A stretch of DNA of 64,000 bases from Pseudomonas fluorescens (GTDB lineage: Bacteria; Pseudomonadota; Gammaproteobacteria; Pseudomonadales; Pseudomonadaceae). This document shows, piece after piece, positions 29,181-41,701 of the stretch. The notes under the pieces were generated by a model. That model was not told the DNA's origin and did not search any database. It saw only the letters and a list, made by a program, of their open reading frames with translations. Location of the stretch: the NCBI RefSeq assembly GCF_003732425.1, contig NZ_MOBX01000016.1:1-64000 (forward strand), in the 5' to 3' direction. A program made the position numbers and the translations under genes. Each line of letters opens with the position of its first letter. Within the stretch, counting starts at the first letter, position 1.

Positions 29181-31571
29181 GCGATCTACCGGCACCCACA
29201 CTTTAAGGCTGGTGCCCTCCCCCGGCTCACTCTCCAGCGTCAACCGCCCGCCCATGATCAGCACCCGTTCGCGCATGCCCACCAGACCAAACGAAGTCGG
29301 CCGGCCGGCAGCGGGGACAAATCCTACGCCATCATCACTGACCGTCAGACACAATTCATCGCCCTCGAGCGCCAGCGTCAGTTCCACAGTATGCGCCTGG
29401 GCATGGCGCATCACATTGGTCAGCGCCTCCTGCAGGATCCGGAACAGGCCAATCGCCTTGGCATCACTGAGCGCCGGCAGATTGTCCGGCACTTGCACCA
29501 GACACGGGATCTGCGTACGCGCCTCAAAGCGCCGCGCCTGCCACTCGATCGCCGAGGCAATCCCGGCATCGAGAATCGGCGGTCGCAGCGCCGTCGCCAC
29601 ATCGCGCACCAATTGAAACAACTGGGCGATCAGGCGCTTCATGCTGTTCAACCGTTCGTTCAGACCGGGATCGAGTTGCGCGTAAGCCAATTCGCACATC
29701 GACGTCTCCAGCTTCAGCACGGTCAACATCTGCCCCAGTTCATCGTGCACTTCGCGGGCGATGCGCGCCTTCTCTTCCTCACGCACGCTTTCAAGGTGCG
29801 CCGACAGTTCGCGCAGTTGCTCACGGGAGGCCGCCAGCTCCAGTTCGATACGCTTGCTCTCGGAGATGTCCCAGACGATGCCGTCCCAGACGTAAGCGCC
29901 ATCCTCCAGTTGCCGGGTGATCGCCTTGATCTCGGCCCAGCGCTGCTCGCCCTGCCGCGTGAGGATCCGGCCTTGCCATGACCAGTCACTGTCGGTGTCC
30001 AGCGCCTGATCCTGGGTGCGGTGATAGCTGGCCTTGTCGTCGGGATGCACGAGGCTGCGCAGGCCTATGTCGCGATGGGCAATGGTGGCCGGGGCGTAAC
30101 CGACCAGACTTTCGCTGCCCTCGCTGATGTAGGCAAAGTCGATCTGCCCGGTCACCGGCGCCCGCTCCAGCCGGAACACCAGCCCCGGCACGTTGGCGGC
30201 GATACCTTGCAGACGTGCCTCGCTTTCCTGCAACGCCGCCAATGCGCGTCGACGCTCGGTCACATCGGTGAGGTAAACCACCAGGTATTCGCTGTCGCGA
30301 AAGCGCAGAAAACTCAGTGACACGTCCGCCGGCAGAACACTGCCGTCGGCGCGCACGCAACTGGTTTCGAAACTCAGCGGCCCTTCTTCGCTGGCCCGCG
30401 CGCGCTTCCACAGATTGAGCCAGCGGTCCATGTGCAGACCCGGCTCGAAGTCGATCAATGGCCGCTCGATCAGTCCGCCGGAGGGATAGCCGAGCATGAC
30501 TTCCGCCGCGCGATTGGCGTAGCGCACATGGCTGTCCCAGTTGACCCAGAGGATACCGACGGTACTTTGATCGATGGAGAACTGCGTCAACCGCAGCGCT
30601 TCTTCGCTGGCCGCGCGCAAGGCGATGTCTTCCCTGGCAGCCAGTAATCGCTGCTCAAGGCTGTGCTGTTGGCGGCGTTGCCAGAACACGATTGCGACAC
30701 AACTGAACAGCATCACCGCAAACAACAGACTGAGGTTCTGCCAGAAGCCGGGCGACTCGGACAGTCGCGGGTATTTCGGTTGCAGCCATTGGTTGTGCAG
30801 CTGCTCCAGATCCTTGGCCGGGATCGCGCGCAAGGCACTTTGCACGATGCCGGCCAGCTCCGGCCAATCGCGCCGCGAGCCGACGCGCAGCAGTTGCGGC
30901 AGGCCGATATCGCCGACCACCACCAGTTCGGCGAACTCCGGCTCTACCGATAACCTTCCGAGTTGCGCCTCATCGACCACGGCGTAGGCGGCCTGCTGCG
31001 TCAACAGCAACTGCAAGGCCTGACGCTCCAGCGGCACGCCTTGCAGGTTCAGATGCGGAAAGTTGCTACGCAGATAGTCTGCAGTGCTGCTGGGCATGCG
31101 CACGGCGACGCGGACCTGGCTGTCGAGCTTCTCCAGATCGACCACGCCACTGGACTTCTGATCACTGACCACCAGTTGCGGCACGCGCATGTAAGGATCG
31201 GAAAACTGCCACAGGCGCAGTGCACTCGGAGTCTGGCTAAGGCCCGGAGCGATATCGATCTCGCCCTCGCGCGCGGCGGTTTCCAGTTGTGCAAGATCCT
31301 GGAAGTTACGCCAGCTCAGTTCGACATTGAGCGTCTTGGCCAACAACTTCATCAGCTCGACGTTAGCCCCGGACAGCCGCTGCAGGCGCCGGTCGTATTG
31401 TGCATACGGTGCTTGCAACACCAGACCGACGCGCAATTCATTGTGCTGCGCCAGCCATTGCTGCTGGCTCGCCGACAATTGCGCAACATGCGCCGGCGGC
31501 GCAGGCGCCGCCCAGCCCATCAAGGGAAACCACAAACAGCCGATAACCCACAGGCAGCAAAATCGCTTCAT
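29178..31571 (-). CDS. agtS: membrane sensor histidine kinase with binding-protein and PAS domains, AgtS
   Basis: Sensor kinase partner of AgtR. The 797-residue protein has, in order: a signal segment (1-21), a bacterial solute-binding (SBP_bac_3) sensor domain (about 40-265) in the periplasm, a transmembrane helix (about 278-298), two PAS domains (about 325-440 and 450-575), and a HisKA_3/HATPase module with phospho-acceptor H609 in REVHDELGQ and the N and G boxes EALTNVMRHAQA and DDGVGF. The start is the ATG at MKRFCCL; a GTG 21 bases earlier is in frame. The periplasmic sensor domain suits detection of an amino-acid-like ligand. Confidence 0.82.
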   Translation of the reverse strand: MKRFCCLWVIGCLWFPLMGWAAPAPPAHVAQLSASQQQWLAQHNELRVGLVLQAPYAQYDRRLQRLSGANVELMKLLAKTLNVELSWRNFQDLAQLETAAREGEIDIAPGLSQTPSALRLWQFSDPYMRVPQLVVSDQKSSGVVDLEKLDSQVRVAVRMPSSTADYLRSNFPHLNLQGVPLERQALQLLLTQQAAYAVVDEAQLGRLSVEPEFAELVVVGDIGLPQLLRVGSRRDWPELAGIVQSALRAIPAKDLEQLHNQWLQPKYPRLSESPGFWQNLSLLFAVMLFSCVAIVFWQRRQQHSLEQRLLAAREDIALRAASEEALRLTQFSIDQSTVGILWVNWDSHVRYANRAAEVMLGYPSGGLIERPLIDFEPGLHMDRWLNLWKRARASEEGPLSFETSCVRADGSVLPADVSLSFLRFRDSEYLVVYLTDVTERRRALAALQESEARLQGIAANVPGLVFRLERAPVTGQIDFAYISEGSESLVGYAPATIAHRDIGLRSLVHPDDKASYHRTQDQALDTDSDWSWQGRILTRQGEQRWAEIKAITRQLEDGAYVWDGIVWDISESKRIELELAASREQLRELSAHLESVREEEKARIAREVHDELGQMLTVLKLETSMCELAYAQLDPGLNERLNSMKRLIAQLFQLVRDVATALRPPILDAGIASAIEWQARRFEARTQIPCLVQVPDNLPALSDAKAIGLFRILQEALTNVMRHAQAHTVELTLALEGDELCLTVSDDGVGFVPAAGRPTSFGLVGMRERVLIMGGRLTLESEPGEGTSLKVWVPVDR

Positions 31572-31644
31572 TGAAGTCTCGTACACTGACAAATTCTGAC
31601 CAACCCATTAGGCTGCCGGGATACTTTCTGGCCTGGAATAACCG

Positions 31645-32628
31645 ATGCCCTCTGTTTACCGCCTGGCAATGCCAGCATTGTGCCTGTCGCTGCTCCTGCC
31701 TTGTGCGTTTTCCGTCAACGCTGCCGACCCCGTCCCTGCGGTGGAAAAACCGGCGGAAGAAAAACCGGCCGAACGCCAGCCACTGCTTGAGCGTAGTCAG
31801 GAAGAGGCCGCCGCACTGGAACGTAAAGTCCCGGCGCAAGAACAGCAACAGTTGCAGGCCGGCAGCGACACCTTCCTTGCCCTGTGGAAACCGGCCAACA
31901 CCGCCGAGCCCAAAGGCGCGGTGATCATCATCCCCGGCGCCGGCGAAACCGCAGACTGGCCGCAGGCAATCGGCCCATTGCGACGCAAACTGCCGGATGC
32001 AAAGTGGAGCAGCCTGAGTATCACCCTGCCCGACCTGCAAAGCGATGCCATCGCTCCGCGCGTGATCGAGCCCGTTGCCGCGCCGAAAGCACCGGAAAGC
32101 GGCAGCAAGGACGCCACCACCGCGCAGCCGATCGAGCAGGCAGCCGGTGGCGAAGCCGAAGTGGCGGATCAAGTGGTCGCCGAAACCACTGAAGAACAAT
32201 CCAAGGCTGACGCCGAACGCATCTTCGCGCGCATCGACGCCGCGATTGCCTACGCCGAGCAGCAGAGCGCACGCAGCATTGTCGTGCTCGGACACGGCAC
32301 TGGCGCCTATTGGGCCGCGCGCTACCTGAGCGAGAAACAAACGGCGCAGGTGGAGAAATTCGTCATGGTCGATGCGCAGATGCCAGCCAAGGCCAAGCCG
32401 CCCCTGGCCGAGCTGACGCCGACACTGAAGCTGCCGACGGCGGATATCTTCTACATGGACAAGCCGCTGGATCGCAACGCCGCACTGGAGCGCATGCAGG
32501 CGAGCAAGCGTTTGAAGACCTCGGCGTTCAGCCAGGTTGCGCTAAAGGCTTTGCCGGATAACAAGGCTGAGCAGGAACAGTTATTCCGCCGGGTGCGTGG
32601 CTGGTTGAATCCACAGAACACAGACTGA
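31645..32628 (+). CDS. DUF3530 family alpha/beta-hydrolase-like exported protein
   Basis: Function unknown. The 327-residue protein has a signal peptide (about residues 1-26, ending VNA), a Glu/Ala/Pro-rich stretch, and an alpha/beta-hydrolase-like core with GAVIIIPGAGETADWP and VVLGHGTGAYWAARYL. At the nucleophile elbow the sequence is GHGTG, so the usual Ser is absent. A low-complexity acidic insert lies in the middle. Divergent from agtS. Confidence 0.75.
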   Translation: MPSVYRLAMPALCLSLLLPCAFSVNAADPVPAVEKPAEEKPAERQPLLERSQEEAAALERKVPAQEQQQLQAGSDTFLALWKPANTAEPKGAVIIIPGAGETADWPQAIGPLRRKLPDAKWSSLSITLPDLQSDAIAPRVIEPVAAPKAPESGSKDATTAQPIEQAAGGEAEVADQVVAETTEEQSKADAERIFARIDAAIAYAEQQSARSIVVLGHGTGAYWAARYLSEKQTAQVEKFVMVDAQMPAKAKPPLAELTPTLKLPTADIFYMDKPLDRNAALERMQASKRLKTSAFSQVALKALPDNKAEQEQLFRRVRGWLNPQNTD

Positions 32629-32639
32629 TAAAAGCAAAA

Positions 32640-32711
32640 GATCGCAGCCTTCGGCAGCTCCTACAGGGAAATGCATTCCAAGGCAGGAGCTGCCGAAGGC
32701 TGCGATCTTTT
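32640..32711. repeat. REP pair, family A, inward arrangement
   Basis: GATCGCAGCCTTCGGCAGC.. then, after about 16 bases, ..CAGGAGCTGCCGAAGGCTG. It fills the gap between the convergent DUF3530 and djlA-like genes, where no other terminator was seen. Confidence 0.85.
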
Positions 32712-32723
32712 AATCTTCAGCGG

Positions 32724-33491
32724 TTAGCGAAAATCCCGCCGCTCACGAATCAACGTGTAGGCAGTGTGCAGCTCCCGGGTTTTCTCGGTCGCTTCACGCA
32801 CCTGCGCTGGCGTCGCTCCCGTGCCGGCAATCTTGTCCGGATGATGGCGACTGAGCAGGCGCCGATAGGCCCGTTTGATCTGCGCCGGTTCACTGGACGC
32901 CGACACGCCCAATACACGCATCGCCTCCTGATAGCTCACCGCAGCGCTGACGATCGGTCGTTTGCCCGGCTCGTAATCACCGGCTAGCGCCTGCACTTGA
33001 TGCGGCGTCCAGCCCAGCCATTTGCCCCACTGCGCCAACAATTCACGCTCGCTGACGCCGGCGCGACCATCGGCCCAGACCATCCGCCAACACGCCCGCA
33101 AGACACCTTCGGCCGCGTGGGGTTGTGCGCTCAGACGCCGCAGATAGCCGCGCAGATTGTCATTTCCAGACTTGCCACGGTTAAACGCCGCAATGGCACG
33201 GCGCGTTGCCGGCTCACTCATTTCCAGCGCACGCATCTCGTTACGCGCCTGCTGGATATGCCCGTCGGTAACCCGCCCGTCACTCTTGGCCAGACGCCCG
33301 AGCAACACAAACAGCAGTTCGTCGTTGCGCAGCATCGGCCGCCCGCCGAGTTTTTCCCGCAGATGTCCAAAGCTTTGCAGGTTCAGACGCCGATCCAGCG
33401 CCTGCCCCAACAACGCACCAAGCATGGCCCCCGGAATGCTGGCGATCGCAAAACCCGCTCCGGCTCCAATCAGAGTCCCTGGCCACAACAT
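32724..33491 (-). CDS. DjlA-like membrane co-chaperone (TerB + DnaJ domains)
   Basis: Probable inner-membrane partner that stimulates DnaK. The 255-residue protein has an N-terminal glycine/alanine-rich hydrophobic segment (about residues 7-30), a TerB-like helical domain in the middle (LLGRLAKSDGRVTDGHIQQ), and a C-terminal J domain with the HPD motif in LLSRHHPDK. Only one base separates it from murU upstream, so amgK-murU-djlA-like form an operon. Confidence 0.85.
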   Translation of the reverse strand: MLWPGTLIGAGAGFAIASIPGAMLGALLGQALDRRLNLQSFGHLREKLGGRPMLRNDELLFVLLGRLAKSDGRVTDGHIQQARNEMRALEMSEPATRRAIAAFNRGKSGNDNLRGYLRRLSAQPHAAEGVLRACWRMVWADGRAGVSERELLAQWGKWLGWTPHQVQALAGDYEPGKRPIVSAAVSYQEAMRVLGVSASSEPAQIKRAYRRLLSRHHPDKIAGTGATPAQVREATEKTRELHTAYTLIRERRDFR

Positions 33492-33492
33492 G

Positions 33493-35180
<1,688 letters not shown>

Positions 35181-35310
35181 TGCAAGGGTCTCCGACGGCG
35201 CTAGCCGTCAAGCGGGTCATGCTTTATTATCCAGCATCTTTTTCAGACCATCGAGAGGCGTGCGGCCCACACCGCGGGCAGATGGCACGCAGGAAGCCCG
35301 GACTAATAAG

Positions 35311-38109
35311 ATGGCATTGAAATCCCCCGCGTTTCGTAAAAAATTTCCGTTGTTGGTAACCGGCAGTCTGCTGGCTATGCAACCTCTGGCCAGTCAATTC
35401 GTTGTTGCCGCCGAGCAGTATGACTGCTCCGTCTCGGCTTCGGGTGGTTGGGCCTGTGCGCCCAAATCAACCGCTGCTGCGTTGCCACCGCGTCCGGTGC
35501 ATGACGGCAGTGCCGTCAGCGCTACCGGCGAAGCGGCGACCGAGAACGGTTCGGCTGCCGACACAGCGCCTAAAACAGCGCTGGTCACCGAAGCCAAGGG
35601 CCGCGGTTTGAAATCCCGTAGCGAAGACTTCAGTCACCTCGACTGGGTTCCGCGCGAGAAGCTCACCGCCGCTCAACTGGCCGAGACCGGGCCTTACTGC
35701 TCTGGTGCCTATATCGAACCGATTCGTCCTGGCATGAATGACAAGACGAACAAAAGCGATGCTCCGACCTTTATCGGCGCAAAAGCCTCGCGCTATAACA
35801 CCGATGATCAAGTCGGTACGCTGGCCGGTGATGTCGTCCTGCGTCAGGGCAGCATGCAGGTCGAGTCCGACGAGGCCAGCCTGTATCAGGCCGAGAGCCG
35901 CGCCGAACTCAATGGCGATGTGCGTATCCGCGACAACGGCGCGCTGATTGTCGGCGACCACGCCGATGTGCAGCTCGACACCGGTGAAGCCAAGGTCGAC
36001 AACGCCGAATACGTGATGCACAAGTCGCGTATCCGCGGTAACGCGCTGTACGCCAAGCGTGCCGAAAACGCGATCATCCGTCTGAAGGACGGCACGTACA
36101 CCACGTGCGAACCGAACAGCAACGCCTGGCAGCTCAAGGGCAACAACATCACCTTGAACCCGGCCACCGGCTTCGGTACCGCGACCAACGTGACGCTGCG
36201 CGTCAAAGACATCCCGATTCTGTACACGCCATACATCTATTTCCCGATCGACGACCGTCGTCAGTCGGGCTTCCTGCCGCCGACCATCGGCAGCGGCAGC
36301 GACACTGGCTTCATGCTGGTCACGCCGTACTACTTCAACCTGGCGCCGAACTACGACGCCACGTTGTACCCGCGTTACATGAGCAAGCGTGGCATGCTGG
36401 TGGAAGGCGAGTTCCGTTACCTGACCAAGTCGAGTGAAGGTCAGTTTGGTGCGGCGTATCTGAACGATGACGATACCGAGCGCAGCAAGCAGACGGACTA
36501 CGAAAAAACCCGCTACATGTACAACTGGCAGCACAAGGGTGGTCTCGACTCCCGTGTGTTCACCGAAGTTGATTACACCAAGATCAGCGATCCGTATTAC
36601 TTCCAGGATCTGCAGACCGATCAGATTGGTGTTAAATCCAGCGACTTCGTGAACCAGCAGGGCGCGGTCACCTACCGTGGTGACAGCTATACCGCCCGCC
36701 TGAATGCTCAGCAGTACCAGCTGGCTACTGTTTCGAACATCACGCCGTATGGCCGTCTGCCGCAGATCACCTTCAACGGGAAGCTGCCTTACCATCCACA
36801 AGGTCTGGATTTCACGTACGAAACCGAGATCGTGCGCTTCGAACGCGACCTGCTCAAAGGTAATTTCACCAATGAGGACGGTACAGTAGAGCGTCGCCTG
36901 GACTCGAACGTGTTCGGTCTGGCCCGTGCAAACGGTAACCGCTTGAATCTGAAGCCTGCAGTCAGTCTTCCGCTGAACTGGACTTATGGTTTCCTGAAGC
37001 CTTCGTTGAAGTATCAGTACACCCAATACGACCTTGACCTCGATGGCCAAGGTAAACGCGACGTTGCGTCACAAAACGCAGAGCAGGATCGCTTGAATGG
37101 CACATACAGTCGCGACCAGAATCGTGGCGTACCGATCGCCAGCATCGACAGTGGCCTGTACTTCGACCGCAACACGTCGTTCTTTGGCAAAAACTACCGC
37201 CAGACTCTGGAACCACGCCTGTTCTATCTCTACGTCCCGGAGAAAGACCAGTCCGACATTCCGGTCTTCGACACAGGCGAGTACACCTTCAATTACTCGT
37301 CGCTGTTCCGTGACAACCGTTTCGCCGGTTCCGACCGCGTCGGCGACGAGAACAAGCTGTCGCTGGGCGTGACCAGTCGCTGGATCGAAGATAACGGTTT
37401 CGAGCGTCAACGCATCAGTGTTGGCCAGGCTTTGTACTTCAAGGATCGTGAAGTTCAATTGCCAGGTATCGACGCCAAAACCCGTGACGACGCTAAATCC
37501 AACGTATCTCCATACGCGCTGGAATACGAATACCGCTGGAACCGCGATTGGCGCACCACTGCCGATTACAACTGGGACCCGGACAGCCGCAGCCCACGCT
37601 CCGGCAGTGCGATGTTCCACTACCAGCCAGAAGACAACCCGAACAAGGTTATCAACGTCGGCTATCGCTATCGCAACGACCAGATTCGTTACGACCAGAA
37701 CACCGGTAAATGGTCGGTGGGCGGTGGTGACTACGGCACCCCTGGCCAGCCTGGCTACGTGAAGGACTACTACAAGATCCAGCAGCATGACTTCTCGGTC
37801 ATCTGGCCGATCGTTCCACAGTGGAACGCGATCAGCCGCTGGCAGTACGACTACAACCGTAACCGTACGCTGGAAGCCTTCGGTGGTTTCGAGTACGACA
37901 ACTGCTGCTGGAAACTGCGCCTGATCAACCGTTACTGGGTTTCCTATGACGAGTTCAGCCAGGAAGCTCCGCAAAACGAAAAAGGCGACCATGGCGTCTT
38001 CCTCCAAATTGTTCTGAAGGGACTCGGCGGCCTCACTGGCGCCAAGGTAGAGAGCTTCCTCGACAAAGGCATTCAAGGTTATCGTGAACGTGAAGACCAA
38101 GCTTTCTGA
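35311..38109 (+). CDS. lptD: LPS-assembly outer-membrane protein LptD
   Basis: Outer-membrane translocon that, with LptE, inserts LPS into the outer leaflet. The 932-residue protein has a signal peptide (cleavage about residue 34), an unusual Ala/Glu-rich N-terminal segment, a periplasmic beta-jellyroll domain for LPS (from [16 protein letters not shown]), and a large C-terminal barrel. Cysteines are present at YDC/WAC near the N-terminus and in the CC pair of YDNCCWKLR, as needed for its disulfides. The start ATG follows GGA at 8 bases; upstream codons are open. Its end overlaps surA by 20 bases. Confidence 0.94.
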   Translation: MALKSPAFRKKFPLLVTGSLLAMQPLASQFVVAAEQYDCSVSASGGWACAPKSTAAALPPRPVHDGSAVSATGEAATENGSAADTAPKTALVTEAKGRGLKSRSEDFSHLDWVPREKLTAAQLAETGPYCSGAYIEPIRPGMNDKTNKSDAPTFIGAKASRYNTDDQVGTLAGDVVLRQGSMQVESDEASLYQAESRAELNGDVRIRDNGALIVGDHADVQLDTGEAKVDNAEYVMHKSRIRGNALYAKRAENAIIRLKDGTYTTCEPNSNAWQLKGNNITLNPATGFGTATNVTLRVKDIPILYTPYIYFPIDDRRQSGFLPPTIGSGSDTGFMLVTPYYFNLAPNYDATLYPRYMSKRGMLVEGEFRYLTKSSEGQFGAAYLNDDDTERSKQTDYEKTRYMYNWQHKGGLDSRVFTEVDYTKISDPYYFQDLQTDQIGVKSSDFVNQQGAVTYRGDSYTARLNAQQYQLATVSNITPYGRLPQITFNGKLPYHPQGLDFTYETEIVRFERDLLKGNFTNEDGTVERRLDSNVFGLARANGNRLNLKPAVSLPLNWTYGFLKPSLKYQYTQYDLDLDGQGKRDVASQNAEQDRLNGTYSRDQNRGVPIASIDSGLYFDRNTSFFGKNYRQTLEPRLFYLYVPEKDQSDIPVFDTGEYTFNYSSLFRDNRFAGSDRVGDENKLSLGVTSRWIEDNGFERQRISVGQALYFKDREVQLPGIDAKTRDDAKSNVSPYALEYEYRWNRDWRTTADYNWDPDSRSPRSGSAMFHYQPEDNPNKVINVGYRYRNDQIRYDQNTGKWSVGGGDYGTPGQPGYVKDYYKIQQHDFSVIWPIVPQWNAISRWQYDYNRNRTLEAFGGFEYDNCCWKLRLINRYWVSYDEFSQEAPQNEKGDHGVFLQIVLKGLGGLTGAKVESFLDKGIQGYREREDQAF

Positions 38110-39406
38110 TTGTCTGCGCCCGCTGATGCTGGGCGCGCTGTTCCTGGGTACTGCGGCTAATGCCGCAGTTCAATCCATCGACAAAGTGGTAGCGATCGTC
38201 GACAACGATGTGGTCATGCAGAGCCAACTGGACCAGCGCGTCCACGAAGTACAGCAGACCATCGCCAAGCGTGGCGGCGGCTTGCCGCCTCCTGGCGTAC
38301 TGGATCAACAGGTGCTTGAGCGCCTGATCGTCGAAAACCTGCAACTGCAGATCGGCGAACGTTCCGGCATCCGCATCACTGACGAAGAACTCAACCAGGC
38401 AGTCGGCACTATCGCCCAGCGCAACAACATGTCGGCTGAGCAGTTCCGTGCCGCTCTGGCTCGCGACGGTCTGAGCTATGACGACGCCCGTGATCAGATC
38501 AAGCGCGAGATGATCATCAGCCGTGTGCGTCAGCGTCGTGTGGCAGAACGTATTCAGGTCTCGGAGCAGGAAGTGAAGAACTTCCTCGCTTCCGATCTGG
38601 GCAAAATGCAACTGTCCGAAGAGCTGCACCTGGCCAACATCCTGATCCCGACGCCGGAAAGCGCCAACTCTGAAGCGATTCAGAGCGCTTACCGTCAGGC
38701 CATGGACGTTTACCAGCAACTCAAGCAAGGCGCGGACTTCGGCCAGATGGCCGTGGCCAAGTCCGGCAGCGACAACGCGCTGGAAGGCGGCGACATGGGC
38801 TGGCGTAAAGCCGCGCAACTGCCACCGCCGTTCGACCGCGAGTTGAGCAGCATGGCCGTTGGCGACATCACGCAACCTGCACGCACGCCGGGTGGTTTCA
38901 TCATCCTCAAGCTGCTGGAAAAACGTGGTGGCGAAGCACAGATGCGCGACGAAGTGCACGTACGTCACATTCTGGTGAAGCCAAGCCCGATTCGCGATGA
39001 AGCGAAGACCAAGGCTTTGGTTCAATCCTTGTACGAGCGCATTCTGGCCGGTGAAGATTTCGCCACACTGGCGAAAAACTACTCCGAAGACCCGGGCTCG
39101 GCGCTCAACGGCGGTGACCTGAACTGGATCGACCCGAACGTACTGGTGCCGGAATTCCGCGAAGTGATGGCCAAGACCCCACAAGGTCAGCTGTCCAAGC
39201 CGTTCCAGACCCAATACGGCTGGCACGTGCTGGAAGTCCTTGGCCGTCGCGCCACTGACAGCACCGAACAGGCCCGCGAGCAGCAAGCCATGACCGTCCT
39301 GCGTAACCGCAAATACGACGAAGAGCTGCAAACCTGGCTGCGTCAGATCCGTGACGAAGCGTACGTAGAGATCAAACTCCCTGGTGCAGACCAGGCAGCG
39401 CAGTGA
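38090..39406 (+). CDS. surA: periplasmic chaperone/peptidyl-prolyl isomerase SurA
   Basis: Escorts outer-membrane proteins, LptD included, across the periplasm. The 438-residue protein has a signal peptide (ends ANA, near residue 26), an N-terminal chaperone domain, and two parvulin PPIase domains starting at [14 protein letters not shown] and [13 protein letters not shown]. The start is ambiguous: GTG at 38090 gives the usual KTKLSD start, and GTG at 38084 is also in frame; both are inside lptD. Confidence 0.93.
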   Translation: MKTKLSDCLRPLMLGALFLGTAANAAVQSIDKVVAIVDNDVVMQSQLDQRVHEVQQTIAKRGGGLPPPGVLDQQVLERLIVENLQLQIGERSGIRITDEELNQAVGTIAQRNNMSAEQFRAALARDGLSYDDARDQIKREMIISRVRQRRVAERIQVSEQEVKNFLASDLGKMQLSEELHLANILIPTPESANSEAIQSAYRQAMDVYQQLKQGADFGQMAVAKSGSDNALEGGDMGWRKAAQLPPPFDRELSSMAVGDITQPARTPGGFIILKLLEKRGGEAQMRDEVHVRHILVKPSPIRDEAKTKALVQSLYERILAGEDFATLAKNYSEDPGSALNGGDLNWIDPNVLVPEFREVMAKTPQGQLSKPFQTQYGWHVLEVLGRRATDSTEQAREQQAMTVLRNRKYDEELQTWLRQIRDEAYVEIKLPGADQAAQ

Positions 39407-40392
39407 AACCCAAGCGTTTCGCGCTGACACCCGGCGAACCAGCCGGCATCGGTCCCGACCTGTGCCTGCTGCTCGCCTCGCAAGCCCAACCACATCCCCT
39501 GATTGCCATCACCAGCCGCGACCTGCTCCTTGAGCGGGCCGCGCAGCTGGGGCTGGCTGTCAACTTGCTGGACGTCGGGCCGGATCACTGGCCGGATGCT
39601 CCGGCACCTGCCAACAGCCTGTACGTCTGGGATACGCCGCTCAGCGCCCCCGTGGTTGCCGGGCAACTGGACAAGGCCAACGCCGCATTCGTCCTCGAAA
39701 CCCTGACCCGCGCCGGCAATGGCTGCCTGAACGGTGATTTTGCCGGGATGATCACCGCGCCTGTGCACAAGGGCGTGATCAACGAGTCCGGCATCGCTTT
39801 CTCTGGACACACGGAATTCCTCGCTGACCTGACCCACACCGCCCAAGTGGTGATGATGCTCGCCACCCGCGGTTTGCGCGTGGCACTGGTGACCACTCAT
39901 CTGCCTCTGCGCGAGATTGCCGACGCAATCACACCCGAACGGCTGGAGCGCGTGACACGGATCCTGCACAGCGACCTGCAAAACAAATTCGGCATCGCCC
40001 GGCCGCGCATTCTGGTCTGCGGACTCAACCCGCACGCCGGTGAAGGCGGACACCTGGGCCATGAAGAAATCGACATCATTGAACCAACATTAGAGCGCCT
40101 GCGCGGCGAGGGCATGGACCTTCGTGGCCCGCTGCCTGCCGACACTCTGTTTACCCCCAAATATCTGGAGCACTGCGACGCAGTGCTGGCGATGTACCAC
40201 GACCAGGGTTTGCCTGTGCTGAAGTACAAAGGCTTTGGCGCTGCCGTCAACGTGACCCTTGGCCTGCCGATCATTCGCACGTCGGTCGATCACGGCACCG
40301 CCCTGGATCTGGCCGGCAGCGGCAAGATCGACACCGGCAGCCTGCAAGTCGCCCTGGAAACCGCCTACCAGATGGCCGAGACCCGTTTATGA
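39403..40392 (+). CDS. pdxA: 4-hydroxythreonine-4-phosphate dehydrogenase
   Basis: Makes 3-amino-2-oxopropyl phosphate for pyridoxal phosphate synthesis. The 329-residue protein opens with [15 protein letters not shown] and has the metal-ligand histidines in [24 protein letters not shown] and [15 protein letters not shown] start overlapping the surA stop by 4 bases, so translationally coupled. Confidence 0.95.
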   Translation: MKPKRFALTPGEPAGIGPDLCLLLASQAQPHPLIAITSRDLLLERAAQLGLAVNLLDVGPDHWPDAPAPANSLYVWDTPLSAPVVAGQLDKANAAFVLETLTRAGNGCLNGDFAGMITAPVHKGVINESGIAFSGHTEFLADLTHTAQVVMMLATRGLRVALVTTHLPLREIADAITPERLERVTRILHSDLQNKFGIARPRILVCGLNPHAGEGGHLGHEEIDIIEPTLERLRGEGMDLRGPLPADTLFTPKYLEHCDAVLAMYHDQGLPVLKYKGFGAAVNVTLGLPIIRTSVDHGTALDLAGSGKIDTGSLQVALETAYQMAETRL

Positions 40393-41207
40393 CCGAGCAA
40401 TACCAACACAAGGCGCGCAAACGCTTTGGCCAGAACTTCCTGCACGATGCCGGCGTTATCGACCGCATCCTGCGCTCCATCAGTGCCAAGTCTGAAGACC
40501 GCCTGCTGGAAATCGGCCCGGGCCAGGGCGCACTGACCGCCGGCCTGCTATCCTCCGGCGCACAACTCGACGTGGTGGAGCTGGACAAAGATCTGATCCC
40601 GATCCTCAACCAGCAGTTTGCCGGCAAGAGTAATTTCAACCTGCACCAGGGCGATGCGCTGAAGTTCGACTTCAACACGCTCAATGCCGCGCCGAACAGC
40701 CTGCGTGTGGTCGGCAACCTGCCGTACAACATCTCCACGCCGCTGATTTTTCACCTGCTGAACAACGCCAGCATCATTCGCGACATGCACTTCATGCTGC
40801 AGAAAGAAGTGGTCGAGCGTCTGGCTGCAGGCCCAGGCGGTGGTGACTGGGGTCGCCTGTCGATCATGGTTCAGTACCACTGCCGCGTAGAGCATCTATT
40901 CAACGTTGGCCCGGGCGCGTTCAATCCGCCGCCGAAGGTCGACTCGGCCATCGTCCGTCTGGTGCCGCACGCCGTACTGCCGCACCCTGCCAGGGATCAT
41001 CGCCTGCTCGAGCGCGTTGTCCGCGAAGCCTTCAACCAGCGCCGTAAAACCTTGCGCAATACGCTCAAGCAATTGATGACCGCTGCCGAGATCGAAGCGG
41101 CCGGCGTCGATGGCAGTCTGCGCCCGGAACAACTGGACCTGGCCGCATTCGTGCGCCTGGCTGACAAGCTCAGCGAACAAGTCCCGGAAACTCCCGCCGC
41201 CGACTGA
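40389..41207 (+). CDS. ksgA: 16S rRNA dimethyladenosine transferase
   Basis: Dimethylates the two adjacent adenines of helix 45 in 16S rRNA during 30S assembly. The 272-residue protein has [12 protein letters not shown], the AdoMet motif [11 protein letters not shown], and the catalytic NLPYNIS. Overlaps pdxA by 4 bases. Confidence 0.96.
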   Translation: MTEQYQHKARKRFGQNFLHDAGVIDRILRSISAKSEDRLLEIGPGQGALTAGLLSSGAQLDVVELDKDLIPILNQQFAGKSNFNLHQGDALKFDFNTLNAAPNSLRVVGNLPYNISTPLIFHLLNNASIIRDMHFMLQKEVVERLAAGPGGGDWGRLSIMVQYHCRVEHLFNVGPGAFNPPPKVDSAIVRLVPHAVLPHPARDHRLLERVVREAFNQRRKTLRNTLKQLMTAAEIEAAGVDGSLRPEQLDLAAFVRLADKLSEQVPETPAAD

Positions 41208-41320
41208 CCGGCGATGAACGCTATCGGGCAGGACGCCACTCTGGTTTACTGCCCGATACTTGCCTAGACTGATTCCCCATCAGCTACGTCCCGCGTTCCG
41301 CTTCGCTTAAGGCCCTTTGC

Positions 41321-41701
41321 ATGTCCGATTCCCGTTACCAGGTCGATGTCAGCGTCGTTACCCACTATCTGGCAGACCAATCGCAACCCGAGCACGACCG
41401 CTTCGCCTTCGCCTACACCATCACCGTGCAGAACAACGGAGAGAAGCCCGCTCGCCTGATGTCGCGGCACTGGGTAATCACCGACGGTGACGGACATGTC
41501 GAAGAAGTTCGCGGCGCGGGCGTCGTCGGCCAGCAACCGCTGATCGACGTCGGCAAAAGCCACACTTACAGCAGCGGCACGGTCATGACCACCAAGGTCG
41601 GTACCATGCAGGGCACCTACGAAATGGTTGCCACCGATGGCAAACACTTCGATGCCATCATCAAGCCCTTCCGTCTCGCCGTCCCCGGAGCCCTGCACTG
41701 A
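41321..41701 (+). CDS. apaG: Co2+/Mg2+ efflux-related protein ApaG
   Basis: Function not firmly established; a small beta-sandwich protein linked by genetics to divalent cation handling and AppA metabolism. The 126 residues include the family segments [23 protein letters not shown] and [10 protein letters not shown]. Start ATG has AAGG upstream. apaH begins on the last base of its stop codon. Confidence 0.93.
   Translation: MSDSRYQVDVSVVTHYLADQSQPEHDRFAFAYTITVQNNGEKPARLMSRHWVITDGDGHVEEVRGAGVVGQQPLIDVGKSHTYSSGTVMTTKVGTMQGTYEMVATDGKHFDAIIKPFRLAVPGALH

Noticed and set aside
35467-37050. Long minus-strand frame of 527 codons inside lptD
   Set aside because: It is antisense to a well-supported lptD and shows the composition expected from a GC-rich shadow frame.
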